Shown here piece after piece: positions 1 to 12,400 of a DNA stretch of 64,000 nt. Origin of the DNA: Centropus unirufus (taxonomy: Eukaryota; Chordata; Aves; Cuculiformes; Centropidae); the NCBI GenBank assembly GCA_013397695.1, contig VYZI01000254.1:678484-742483 (forward strand). The letters run 5' to 3'. Under the pieces are notes generated by a model that saw nothing but the letters and a program-made list of their open reading frames with translations, did no database searches and was not told where the DNA came from. A program made the position numbers and the translations under genes. The number at the start of each line of letters is the position of its first letter. The first letter of the stretch is position 1.

Positions 1-3000
1 AAGTAAATTCCAACCTGTCACAAGATTTGGTTATGGCATAGGATCTTATTTGACTTCAAGGTCAAAGAAAAGAGGTTACATGGTAAAACAAAATTTGAAG
101 CATAGAAAGATTAAAATGTAATACAATCATTACCTGAGGGGAGGCTTTGAAACTGTTGGAAGATGGACTCTTTCCAGTCAAGCTGACGCTGAAGAACAAT
201 AGGTACAATTTCAATGAAATGGAACTGTTTTAGAAAATTATGTACTGTTAAAACACAATTTTTTTCCAGAGATCCATTTCAGTGAAGTTCCCAGCAGAAA
301 GGTGAAATATGTGCTTGCTAATGCAGTCTGTATCAGGCAGTACCTTAGGATGCAAGTGATGTCATTGAATGCATGCTTTCTGCTTTATCCTACTTAGGGT
401 TCATTTGCCACTGTGTGTACTGAAGCCATGAACCAAACCCCATCAGAAAACAGTCTTTTTTCCAAAGAATTGCTTTGGAGGTTGGAAAAATATTATGTGA
501 AAGATGGAAGAGCACTGCTTATTCTGAGTCACCTACCAAAAGAAGAAAATAAGGAAAGGGCATGTCACGTGAACTGCTACTTCTATGTAAAGCAAGTTTT
601 CTTTGGCTCAGGAAAGTAACACTGGATCACTTGTAAATCAAGGTGGAATATGCCTGTGTATTGCCACTGAAAATTATGCACAGACTTTGGTTTGGGATTG
701 ACAACACATGTTAATATAGACATCTTTTAGGAAAAAACATTTTCACATAGATTGTCTAGAATGACTATGTGGATACAAGGCTGTTTATTAAAACTACCTT
801 CCAGAGGTATGGTATGTTCCCTTCTCATATTGAATATCTATATTTTTTGCTGTAGATAAAATGTGTGAGGGGAAACTTAGATCCTTCTGCTTCCAAGAGT
901 AGGTCAGTAACTAGTCTCGCCCTGATAGACGATTTCATCTTTGCAATCGCTATCAACTTGTCATGTTAACTCAGCCGACTTTGGAGGTTCAGCAAGCATT
1001 GTGACTAACTTACCTCCTTTGTGACATTCCTGAGATCACACTCGAGGTAAAAGCTGAGATACATTGCAGGGAGTGTTTGGGAAAGGTGGCTTTGTCCATG
1101 ATTGATCTGTATTTGGAAGAGGGAAATACAAATTTCCTAAATATAGTAAATGCATCACTATGACCACATAAATTTTCCAACATATTTCTTTACTAAAATT
1201 ATCAACTAATCCTTCAAAATTAGTATATACATATGCATAGGAAGTTTATTTTTTTATAAAATCTGTAATTTTCCTGAAATTTCCATCATTTTTACAAAAC
1301 AATGTTAATTATCCTACCTGGTGATCCAGAGCATCCCTAATTTTTATCTTTCACAATTTTCCATCATTGTAATTCCAGCTCTAATTTTTGTTACCATAGC
1401 TATTGCAAATTAGTGACTTCAAAATAAACTCATAGTATAACTGTTCTCTTACCTTGGAGTCCAGGAGGAATACTTAACTAGCATGTTATTTTGTCTAGGT
1501 GTTCTTTTTTTCTCTAATATCCAAGAATTCTGTCCTTTTCGAGAAGCCTTGATCAAAGATCCAAAACTTGTACATTGTTAAAGGCCTAAGAGGAAACAGT
1601 TTTATATATATAATTCATAGTGTATATATACATACTATGACTCCGTACATTCACTGCTCAAATTTAAGAAGGTGCAAAAGCAAAGAAAACTTTGATTAGG
1701 AATCAAATTAAGTTCCAGCACAGGCTGGTTTGCAACCTACTATTGATAAATAAACAACAAGACAGGGTCATGAAGAATTGTCTCTGGGTATTTTTGATTT
1801 ATAAATCTGTTTTGTATTTATAACTATAAATGTGAATATAAATTTCCAAGGGCAAAACTAATAGAAATTCATACAATTCCATCATGTTCCAGACAGGCTC
1901 AGTTTCTTTGCATGGTCTTTTGAAACTTTTCACTGTGTTATATACTGCCTATCTTCATGGTATCCAAGTAACTTTTCAGCAGAACATTAGATGTTTTTCT
2001 CACATGTAGTCCTATTCTTGTTTCTTTACTTTTTCTTAACAGAAGAAATCTTCACATAGATTTCATTTATACTTTCTTCATTGCCCTTTTTTGTATTCTA
2101 GGTGTGTTAACTTTAATCCTGTAGAAAAGATGGGTTTGTATGTATGTTTGTGAGTGTCTTTGAAGGATCTTTATTTTTGTTAGATAAGAACATCACTTAA
2201 TTAGTTAATGTATATGACAGTGACTGGGAGAGGAATGAACATATTTTCACTTTTTAAAATGTTTAACTGACTGTAGAAGCCTTCAAAACTAGTTCATTAG
2301 GTGATCTCATGCATTATTTGCATGTGCATACTGCTATGCTGACTCTTGTGGATCTACCGACGACTTGCCAAGGGAATGCTAATATAAAGATTTAAAATTA
2401 GAATTAAACAGAAATTACAGTGTTTTTCTTGTTCCTTTCATAAGCAGCTTTTTTATGACAATTGAACATTAATTTAATTCCAAGATTCAGAATTATTAAA
2501 CTAAAATTGCAGCAGATTTTTTTCATAGAGAAATAAAGTCAACTATATTGTAAAATATGCACTGACATTCTGCAAGAGATAAAGATTGTTTACTGAATCC
2601 CAAGTAATCCTCCTGAGCTTTTGGTAGTGATAATCCTTCCTATTGCTATTATAAGTACTGGTGATAACTCTTCCCTTAACATACAGTGATAATTCTTTCT
2701 CTTTACCCCTGAAAAACTCTTTTACCTTCATAAAAAAACAACTGAAACTTAAAAGTAGAAACAATAGATAACAGATAGATAAAATGAAGCATTTCTAAAG
2801 TCTGCAACTGTTGTGGCAATATTCAAAAATTCCAGTGTCCAGCAAAGCAAAACAGAATTATTTGCTGTATTTTTCCCCAAATAACCCACATTGTAAAGGC
2901 ATATGAGTCCCAAGACTCATACGGCACATTTTCTATTTCTGGTTTGGCTGAGAACTCAGGCAGACAACTTCTGCATTACCATCTTTGGAAGGTTTCTGCT

Positions 3001-3370
3001 CCTACTGTAGCTCTTTGAGTAGTGTATTGTCTCTCCCTTTATCTTTTTCCTGCATTCAGCTGTATTTGGCACAAAAAAAAAAAAAGGAAAGAAACTCTGA
3101 AAGGGCTACAAGGAATTCAGCTGGAGCATGCTGCTTCCCAGCCAGAGAAACCCAGGAGCCCTGGCTCTCCCGCCTCGCTGTTCAGTGGGCGGTTTAGCTG
3201 TGAGGAAGGAGAAAGAGAAGTTCAATAAAGGCTATAGAAGGTATTGCCTCAACAGTCCCCTTCCCAGTTAACTTTTTATGGTGACTGGCACAATGAGAAT
3301 GAGAGGTTCAAGTATCAAGCTATTGGTGAAATAAATAATGAAAACAATTTTCTCTAAAAATAGAGCTTTA
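1..3370. other. Unique AT-rich DNA, no gene seen
   Basis: No ORF here exceeds about 73 codons, and none shows a recognisable protein motif or paired splice sites. A short poly-A run lies at 3073-3085. A TA-rich near-palindrome lies at 1616-1639. I see no CR1 tail or tRNA-like fold. It reads as non-coding intergenic or intronic DNA. Confidence 0.6.
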
Positions 3371-3452
3371 TTCCCCTCCCTTCCCCTTTTCTCCCCTCCC
3401 TTCCCCTTTTGTCCCTTCCCCTTCCCTCCCCTCCCCTTCCCTGCCTTCTCCT
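3371..3452. repeat. Polypyrimidine (C/T) tract with 20-bp tandem unit
   Basis: 82 bases that are pyrimidine on the plus strand apart from single G residues at 3411 and 3443. Two adjacent 20-base units at 3371-3390 and 3391-3410 differ only at their first base; after that the pattern decays into CCCTT runs. Such homopurine-homopyrimidine tracts can form triplex (H-DNA) and often expand by slippage. Its 77-codon ORF, with Pro/Phe-rich translation, is a by-product of the tract. Confidence 0.9.
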
Positions 3453-3537
3453 CGTTTGGTTCATGCCAGCATCCCCCAGACTATTTTTGTTACAACCATC
3501 AAAGGAATAGGAACAGAAAAATTACTACCTTAACAGT

Positions 3538-3690
3538 GAACTGGATGTTATTCTGGTTTACACCTACATAAATTCAGAGCAACTTCATTGAAATAAATGA
3601 GCCAGTGTTCCATGTGGTGTGAATGACTTTTTCATTGGTCTCAGTGAAATTACACCAATTTTCTTCAAATCTGGATCAAGCTCTAAGTAA
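3538..3690 (+). repeat. Possible ancient sauropsid short interspersed repeat
   Basis: The block contains phrases such as GGTTTACACCTACATAAATT, CAACTTCATTGAAATAAATG and GTGAAATTACACC. These resemble a short repeat common in turtle, crocodilian and bird DNA (plant-like TTACACC...TGAAGTCAATGGAGTTACAC pattern). The match is from memory of the pattern, is degraded, and I cannot name the family with confidence. Confidence 0.3.
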
Positions 3691-3909
3691 ATCCAATTTA
3701 TGACCACTTACCAGGACACTATTTGGCCCAGTCTCAAAGCGAATAATTTGCACTCTCCAGTAGTATGAATTATTTATTTTCCTTTATTTTTTTTCCCCTC
3801 TTTTACCTTTCCTGGGGGGAGAACAGGATTTTATACTCTACAATTAACATAATTATAATAATTCTAAAAATTACCTAATTATTCCACACAACATGCCCCA
3901 GAGGTTACC

Positions 3910-4075
3910 AAATATTATCACCAATATGTTGTAGCTGGGGAAACTATATTGAAGAGGTTAAATTACTTGCCTGAGGAGGGGTTGCAAGGCAGTGGGATAA
4001 CTTGTATTGAATCTCAATAATTCAGGCTTCTCACAGTCATCCTCTACTCAATGCACAGAGCTGACTACATTTTGT
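3910..4075 (+). repeat. MIR-like SINE remnant
   Basis: The sequence follows the MIR core and L2-type tail in order: a GTAGCTGGGGAAACT block (3931-3945), then GAAGAGGTTAAATTACTTGC (3951-3970), then GGCAGTGGGATAACTTGTAT (3988-4007) and a terminal pyrimidine-rich stretch leading to ATGCACAGAGC. These correspond to the classical landmarks 'ATGGGGAAACTGAGG', 'GAGGTTAAGTGACTTGCCC' and 'GGCAGAGCTGGGATT'. The copy is heavily diverged, as expected for an element active before amniote radiation. A profile search would settle the family and ends. Confidence 0.65.
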
Positions 4076-5984
4076 GCTTGTTTTGCCTATTATCTCAACT
4101 TGGTCACTGAACTCCTTATCGTGTGGTGATCCAGATGCATGCCTTCTTCACCACACCATCAAGAAATGGCTTGGCAAAAAGTGTATTGACATTTGTGATT
4201 AAACTTAAGGTTTGTTTACAAACATAACTTAAACAGGTGTTGTTCTCAAAATGAAGGAAGAGGAAGATGTTCTTCGAGAACCAAAAATCAAAATGAAATA
4301 TGGCAATGGGATAACACAACACATTACATAGTAATTAATCACTGTTGTTTTGTCTTATACATCAATGGTTTATGAGGGAGCAAATAATTAAACAGCTGAA
4401 TTTCCATGTAAAGATGCACAACTTAGTGTTAAAAGTCTGAAATCAAAACTTGCTACCACAGCCAGTTTGATTGTAGCCAAAGCTTTCATAAAGTCTTTCA
4501 TATATATACAGAACATACCTCAGCAGCAGGAAGTATAGTTATGAAATCATGAACAACAGATTTATGCATTAATTTAATGTATACGTCTTGGTAGAACTAA
4601 AGGTTCAGACTTTTCAAGGCCAAATAGTACCTCTGTAAGCGGCTAATACTCATTCAGAGTTAACAAAATAATGAAAATAGGAGAAATGGATGACAAAATC
4701 GATTCAGATGTTCCAAAGACTTTCGATAAAGACATTTAGAAGAAACTCATAAGGAAACTTTGTAGACATGCAGTGAAACGTAACACTTAAAATGGATTAA
4801 AAACTCACTGTGAGACAGGAAAGTTAAAAGTATTAATATTCTATTCTTACTGTTCAAAGAAGCAAGTTCAATACCCTACACAGCAGTCGTTTTTTTTGAC
4901 TCTGCAAAATGCAGAGTCCATACTCATGAGCAGCTCCATTGAAATCTGCTGCTAGCTATGGTGGGAAGTTTGTTAGTCTTATGGTTCAGGAAGTTTAAAT
5001 AATGCTTAGAGGGCATGATGGCATATTTGCAGACAGTTTGATAGGGGAAGAGCTCATTAAATTAACCATATTAGTTGGATGTGCAAATCTGGTGGTTTTA
5101 ATAGCTGAGATAGCTAAGGACTCCAAAATCATCTGAAGCAGTCTTGTGAATGCCATGGTGTGCAATTTACCGGGACATCCCATCGATGGCATGGCTGAAC
5201 CTGCCAATTTCCTTTAAGACTGTTGTATATAGATAGCATTTTATCTCCTTTACCTACCTCTAGTTTATAGGAATGTGTGCAGAGGAAGAAGGGAGGAAAA
5301 AGGATAAAATTTGCACAGAAATTTTATTTGAGAGTTACCATAAACAAATTAAAACTTGTCATATGAGGGAAATTAAGGTATTTTTATCATGTTCCCAAAG
5401 CAAGACTGAGAGCTTCATTCTGTACTTTCCCCTGAAGTTTCCTACACTTGAATCAGGTGGAAGTGTGTACCTGACTATTCAGTGTTAGCCAAGTAGTTAG
5501 ACACATTGCTGGTCACATCACTCAGTGTATAGTACTGGCTACAAAAACTACTCTGCCTTAACCATTCTAATCCAATGTGGCAGTTAAGCATACAATGCCA
5601 CTTCGGTGTATTCTTAATATAGAATTACATAAGTTGGCTACTTGCCTCAAGCTGTACATTATTTTCAGAAAGCTTTGTTGTCACTATAAAAGAGTTCTAT
5701 TCCAAACTCTATCTCAAAATGCAATTCATGTTCAAAGTGATGAATAATGCAATTTATATATAAGAATGAATATGAAGAAAAGAAGTGAAACATTACATAA
5801 AAATAGATGAGAAGATGATGGCCCATAGCCAGCTATGTAAAATTAAGGATGAAACTCTGGAAGTAGAGAGGACAAATAATTCCAGAAGGAAGGCTAAGGT
5901 ATACTCATTTGTCTGCCTTTGTTTCATGTCATGACCTGAAATCAGTTTTCTTAAAACATCTGTAAAATACATTAATCTCTAAGT
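4076..5984. other. Unique DNA, no gene seen
   Basis: Short ORFs only (up to 71 codons), without protein-family motifs. No CR1 landmark is seen. The right end grades into the old CR1 copy that starts near 5985. Confidence 0.55.
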
Positions 5985-6470
5985 GAAAAGAGTGAGGACA
6001 CAAAGTTTGTTGATGGCATGAACTTGCTTGGGTAGGTAAAAATGAGAGCTGACTGCAAAGATTTGTAAAAAGACTATACAAGACTAAGTGGCTGAGAGAT
6101 AAAATGCAAAATGAAATTCAATGTGGATAAATGTAAAGTAATGCTCATAGGTAAGAGCAATAAAGCTTTAGTTACAAAATGATGGGCTCTGGGCTGACTA
6201 TTATCATTCAAGAGAAGGATATTTGGAATATAATAGATAGTTCTATAAAAATATCAGCTCAATATTCAGTACAATTCAAAAAAGAAAATAAAATGTTAGG
6301 CATTATCAGGAAATGAATAGGGAAAAAAGAGATAACCTTATTATTCCAGTGTATAAATCTATGGTATGATTTCCTCTTCAGCCCTTAGTTCATTTTGGGT
6401 CTTCAGTTCATTTTGGGTTTCAGATGGAGTAGAACTGGAAAAGGTACAGACAAGAACAGGACAAAGGTGT
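5985..6470 (+). mobile_element. Ancient CR1 LINE fragment (ORF2 C-terminal part)
   Basis: Non-LTR retrotransposon remnant, inactive. Despite many stops, the plus-strand reading gives ordered matches to the part of CR1 ORF2 just downstream of the polymerase core: a 'DKMQ' block near 6100, then 'FSYKMMGSG' near 6167-6193, 'QEKDIW' near 6212-6230, 'NKMLGIIRK' near 6290-6315, and a 'ELEKVQ..TG' type block near 6433-6462. The series matches the older, turtle/crocodile-like CR1 branch better than the typical avian 3' copies in this window. Homology may continue to about 6600, but landmarks fade after 6470. It is 5'- and 3'-degraded with no tail seen. Confidence 0.7.
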
Positions 6471-9400
6471 GGATGCCATCTGTGCAAGCAACAATAAGGT
6501 TGACCAGCGTTCTTCAGACTGGGGAAGAGGTGGCACAGAGCTAGCATGACAAGGAAGAGGTGAAGAGAGATCAGCTTCTAGCCCATGACTTTAAAGGCAT
6601 GAGATAACAATCAAGTTGAAATAATTCCTTATACATGCAACATGTATTACTGAAAGAACCTAACGGTACTAAAAATTACTATTGTGGTGCAAGTGCCTAC
6701 ATACTCCTGGAAGAAGAATCCACTGAGGGTGCCTAGATACTGAGCCATCACATCTGTTTCAGGAAGTCCTTGGCCTGTAAAATGTTGGAAGTGAAGGACA
6801 AACACTGCTTTCTGGCCCTTCTGTTTGACCAGGCATCTGCCCACTATCTGCCAAATGCACACTGTTGGACTAAGTGGAGTTTTGATCTATATACCTTATA
6901 CTGTGCAAATAAAAAATATTCCTAGAAGTTAGAAAGGTGTATCTACACATGAAAAATTACATTCTGAGGGACAGAGAAGCCATGTGCTGTGCAAGGAGGA
7001 AGGGGAGCAGAAAAAATGTGTTCCAGGGAACATTAAGACATTGCATGTTAGCATTTTATCCCCTTGAATTTACAACAGAACAGTCTTCCACATATCAAAA
7101 AGGGCTTTTTGCAATCAATGGGAGCTGGTTTGGGCCCTCAAGGCAAAGCCTCTCCTGTACATTCCCCGTGCAGATATGATTTCCAGATAGAATTTATCCT
7201 AAAGAGTAGAAAAGTCACTCCATAGTGACTCAGGGTGCATCTATTTATCATATTGTCTGTATCTCTCAGTATTCTTTTCTTGTGTTTTCACTGATAAGGG
7301 ACCTTGGTGACTGAAATATAGATCAAAGCCCCAGCCTAAGGCTGGTGAAAAGAAAAGGAAAGAGGAAAAAATAAAAGCATTTAAAAATATCATTAAGCTT
7401 AAAGGATTCCTTCTCTAATTTTCCGATCTTAATATTTCAAGGTTTGCTGTCTCATCCTGCATTCAGCATATCTTAGCATAACTCTGAAAGAGGAGCAAAA
7501 GGGTGAGACTAAACAAAAGATGTTTTTCTTCTATATTATTTTAACTATACTTATTTCTAAATTTGAATGGTTTCATTGTACATTAGGTGAGATTGTGACT
7601 TGTTCTTGGCTGTGCCATGTCTCTGCTGCTCCCTAAAACTTCTATGATTATCAACGTGAAACTTCACAAAAACATGAGTCCAGTGACTTTGATCCTTTAT
7701 TTTTAATTATTTTGGCTCTAATTACATTTGTGTTGTTATGTGTCAGTTGTGAGGATAGATAAGTTGCCACAGTACTAATAATAGGGATGCACAGTCTAGA
7801 CGGATTGGAATTTCATTTCTGAAGCTTGAATACATCAGAGGAACAGTGTTCTTTCATATTGGAAAAGGGAACAATTCTGGGTATGAATAAAAATGGAAAG
7901 TAGTAATGTTCCTATAATGTTTCTTTTAGACTGAGTTAGTATGTAAAATCTCAATGATTGACATAGAGTCCTGTTTAATTTATCAAATACAGTTTATTAA
8001 TGTGAACTTTTCATTCCACCATTTCAATTCCAATAGCTTCTGCATGCATTTCCCTTTAATATTTTCATAAAAGTAATGTTGATAGTTTTTCATGACCCAA
8101 GAAACCCAGTAGTTCTGCTGTAGCATCAGGGCATTCTCCGAAATAACATTATTGCATTGATTTCATGGAACAGTTATACTGCTTTCACTGCCTAGAGCAT
8201 GATTTAACTATACTCAGGTTTATTACATTGCCCAGAAGTGGTTGTTAGGTTATAGTGATAGATCCGCATAGCTTCACCAAGCTCCGTAGAACTTGGACCA
8301 TTGCATATAATGATTTTAGTGGGTATGTCCTGGTGAAAATAGTATCCTTCTTTCATCCAGAACCAGAACAAATTCATACAAAATTACAGTTATGGCAAAG
8401 CTAGAACCAATACTTTATATTATAACTATCCCTTTTTACTGGCAATGAAAAAAAACATACCTAATTTCTTCAATATTTTGGGATCATGTGGAAATTTCTC
8501 TAATCTTGCCGTAAAAATAGTGGAAAGATCTGTACTCTCACAATGACTTTGATCCAAAACTTACTAATGTCTCTGAAAGTTCCTCATGAAAAATTATAGC
8601 CTCAAAATATAAGACATTTGATACCAGATGCTTTGCAAGCTGTCCTATAACGTCACATAAAAAGCAATGAAGTAAAGACAGAACCATAGCAATATATGCA
8701 ATATATGCAAGAGGATAAAATAAGTATGGAGCAGGGCATTATCTTAGTAAAATTTACAGTAATGTGAAGAGATCAAGGTGTTCTTGGAAACTTCAGGAAT
8801 CCAAGGACAATTTTAGTTTTTTTTCAGGATCAAGCAGAACATTTAGTTAAGATGCAACTACATAAATGTATATATTTTGTAGCTCAGCATGAATGCCAGT
8901 GAACACTTTCCCCAGTTGAACCAAAAGAGGAAATAAATTTAGAACTTGAAGGTCCAATTTTGAGGCTATGGCCTTCGAAGATTTTTCTGGAAGAATCGTT
9001 AATGCCACAGATGGATCTACATAAGGATTCTCCTGTGAGATATCCCAAAATACTATCCAGTTCTGATCACAGCCTTCATGATCTCTTGTTAGGTGCCTTT
9101 CACTTTCTTTGTGTGTAGCCCCGAATTTTTTTCAGAGCTTTCTGCTGAATATACTTTCCTATATTTATTTTGGATGGAAATAACGGTTGTCTTAAAGTTT
9201 GTATTGGTGGGAAAAGTGGGCCAAGCCTCCTGCTGTTTGTACATGAAGCCCTAATCAAGGAAAGAAGGAGGATCTGAAACACTAGGTAATGGAAATAATA
9301 AGCAGAATTATATCTATTCAGTAGGCTGCAGTGTTGACGACTCTCTACTTACACAGATCTCTTTTACAGCACTAGAAGCTGGTGTTGTCCTCACTGCTGC

Positions 9401-12400
9401 CCAGCTTTCTTTCTTTAGACACTTTGCAGCAGGAATCATGAGGATGCTAACTGTGCCTTCCTACTCTGCATGGTTATCAGCAGGGATTCCATCTTTATTT
9501 GTTTTTTAAAGTGCCTCACACGTCTGTGGAGCAGGATATATCATAAATAATAATAATAATAATGTCATTGCTTCCCTCTCATTAATAATGAGTCACTAGA
9601 GATTCCCCCGTGGTGATGCATAGTGCATGACACTGCACAGATTAGGGCTTCCATCATGCAGACTGTCAACATGATTGCTTTTACTAAATACAGCCATCAT
9701 ATACAGTGAAATATGTTCATCTAGGGCATTGCTAGTAAAGCACTGACAGCAGCTTTGCAAACAAGAATGTATGGTTTTCATAATTCTGCTCTAGAGACTA
9801 AAAGCTTGCAGAAATGTTGGAGATTGCGAGCAAAAGGTGAATGAATTGGCACTTTTTTCCACAAGAATCCAGATAGCACATATTATTCCCAGGGATCTGC
9901 CTTTCTCCTTTCTTATAAAAGCATTGATTAGATTTTTCAAGTCCATAAACTCTTTCGATAGTAGTAATTTTAATAATTTTACAGGTTTAGAGCAACTGAG
10001 TCTTACTCTTGACTGCCATGTTGGATTGTAATGATAATTAGGTATTTACGTTAGCCAAATTGGCAAAAGAAACTTTTAAACAAGAGATATTAGAACTCTG
10101 TATAGGAGGAAATAGCACTAAAAATCCCAGATTTTCTGACCATCTACCTTTGTCTCATCTGCTGAGGCTCTTTATATTCAATGGACAGAAATGAACTCTC
10201 AGAGGCTATTCAGAGCACAAGCCCCAGGCAAGTGCTTTGCACATTCCTGTGGACAGGTCTGCTAGTGTCAAAGGTACTCCAGACTATACTCCTAAAGTTG
10301 TATGTCCAGAATAGCTTACATGGATAACTTAATTCCCCTTCTAAACACTGCTCTTCTGGCACATTTTATCTGGCTTCCACAGCCATTGTCAGCTGAAGGC
10401 AGTCGCATAAATCCGTTGTCCCACTTGACTATCACTTTTGGCTGTCCATTCCTCTCTCTTCTTTTTTCTTTGGATGAGTCCCAATGTTCATACACTCACA
10501 TAGTAACTTAAGTAAGAAAATGGCCCTAGCTGGAAGGAAAACTTTGGGCATTTAGGGATTATTTTCCTGGAAGGCAGTTCTCAGATCTGCCTCTTTGCTT
10601 TGACATCACGAGGGAGATGGCAGGAATATAATACCAGTCCAATTTAGATGTATTGAAAGAAATTTTGAAATAGTATCCAACTCTTCTGTGACGATTAACT
10701 CAATACCCCCCAGAGGTGCAGAGTATTACCTTCCATATCAGACACAGTGTGAAATAGCTACCAAGCTTCAAATTCATTTCCTCATTTATTTCCTAATAAC
10801 TTCCACATGTAGGCAAGCCCCAGGGGACTGCATATGTGTTTTCTTCCATGAATTCACTTAACTTTGTGCGACTGTAGGGAAGGGTAATGTAGAACAACTA
10901 CTTTGTATATTGATATCACTGGTCCAGATACTCAAAACTGCCAAATAAATGAAGGTAACTACTCTGCATCAAACACTGATAATGCACACAAATTGCAAGT
11001 ATATTTCAACATGTTTTCAGGTGTTGTCACAAAAAAAAATAAATGCTGTGACCATATACATTAGACCCAGGCTAACATTTTGAAAAAAGTCATGGCCATG
11101 TAGAAGTCAGCTAGGACATACCTTGATTTTATCCAAAGACTTCACTCCAGAACAACAGAAAAAGATTTAAGACCAATTTCCATGTGGCAGTGTCCTCCTT
11201 GAAGCATCTGCAATTTCCTGGAAAGGAATAATAGAGTGGATGAACCATCCTGGATTCAAAAGGATGATAAACTGTGTATTTTTTAAGACAGTTAACACAT
11301 TTACTTGGAGAAATAGGGAAAGTAAAATGGTAGACCATAGGAAATATTGAGTTGATCAGAAATGCATTTTACTATTCTAAAACAAACTAATGCAGAGGCT
11401 CATAAAACCTGAATCTCAGCATGGTTCATCCAGCTAGAAAATCAGTTTTGAGTAGCAGTATTTTTGACAAATACAGTTTTTTAAATACATATATATAATG
11501 AAATCTACCTTATTTGCATATTGTAATTGGCCTTGTCTGTCACTTCTTCTTGACAGTCTGTTCTTTAACAAATGCTGTTTTGTCACTCCCCAAGCTCTAT
11601 GATTGTCTATGGAGCACTGCTATTTCATTTTTACAGATTTATATGTGATATTAATTAGAATAATCTGGCAGAACCAGGAAAAATAAAAGAAAGCTAGTGT
11701 CATTTCTGGGCTACAAAAATAAAGACAACTCTAGAAGAGGATATTAAAAGCATCACAAAGTTTCTATGCTCACTGAGATATTGTTGCTCTAGCTTTATAT
11801 GATAGCTTAGGTGGACTATTTTCCCAGTAGCTAGAGTCTTTGAACTATTCTTCACCTTAATATTATATGAAACTTTGGAAATATACAAAGGTATATGTCT
11901 ATTAAAAAAAAAAAGTTTTAACTATGCTTTCTGTCATGTTTTAATGAAAACCAGACAAACCCCAGAGCTACTGAAAAAAATGTCACCTTTACACGGAAAC
12001 TCAAGCTCCATATGTTGCATCTGCAGATGAAAAAGTTTTAACAAGTCTTTCGATGCCAAGAAATATCCTTACTGCCGTCAGTTCTTCAGCACCCAAACTT
12101 CCTTCAAGCTTGGGAATTAAAACAAAGTGTCACATGCTTTACTTTGCTACACAGGAGACAAATGCAACTAAAGGCATCTGATAGGTCTCCAAGGCATGGA
12201 GGAAAACACACTGCTCATGTTTGTGTTCTGCCCTTCAGTAGTCCACAACCCATTTTAGCTCTAAGGATTGTTAAAACAAGAACTGGTCACTTCCCATCTC
12301 AGATTCTATGGATGACCTAGAATTGAAGGACATTAAAGCAAATGAGAGTGAATCATTCATAAAAAATCAAACATTAAATTGCAGCCCAACAGGGACATCT

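Noticed and set aside
3338..3571. 77-codon Pro/Phe-rich ORF
   Set aside because: It is a translation of the pyrimidine tract; no start context or homologue is recognisable.
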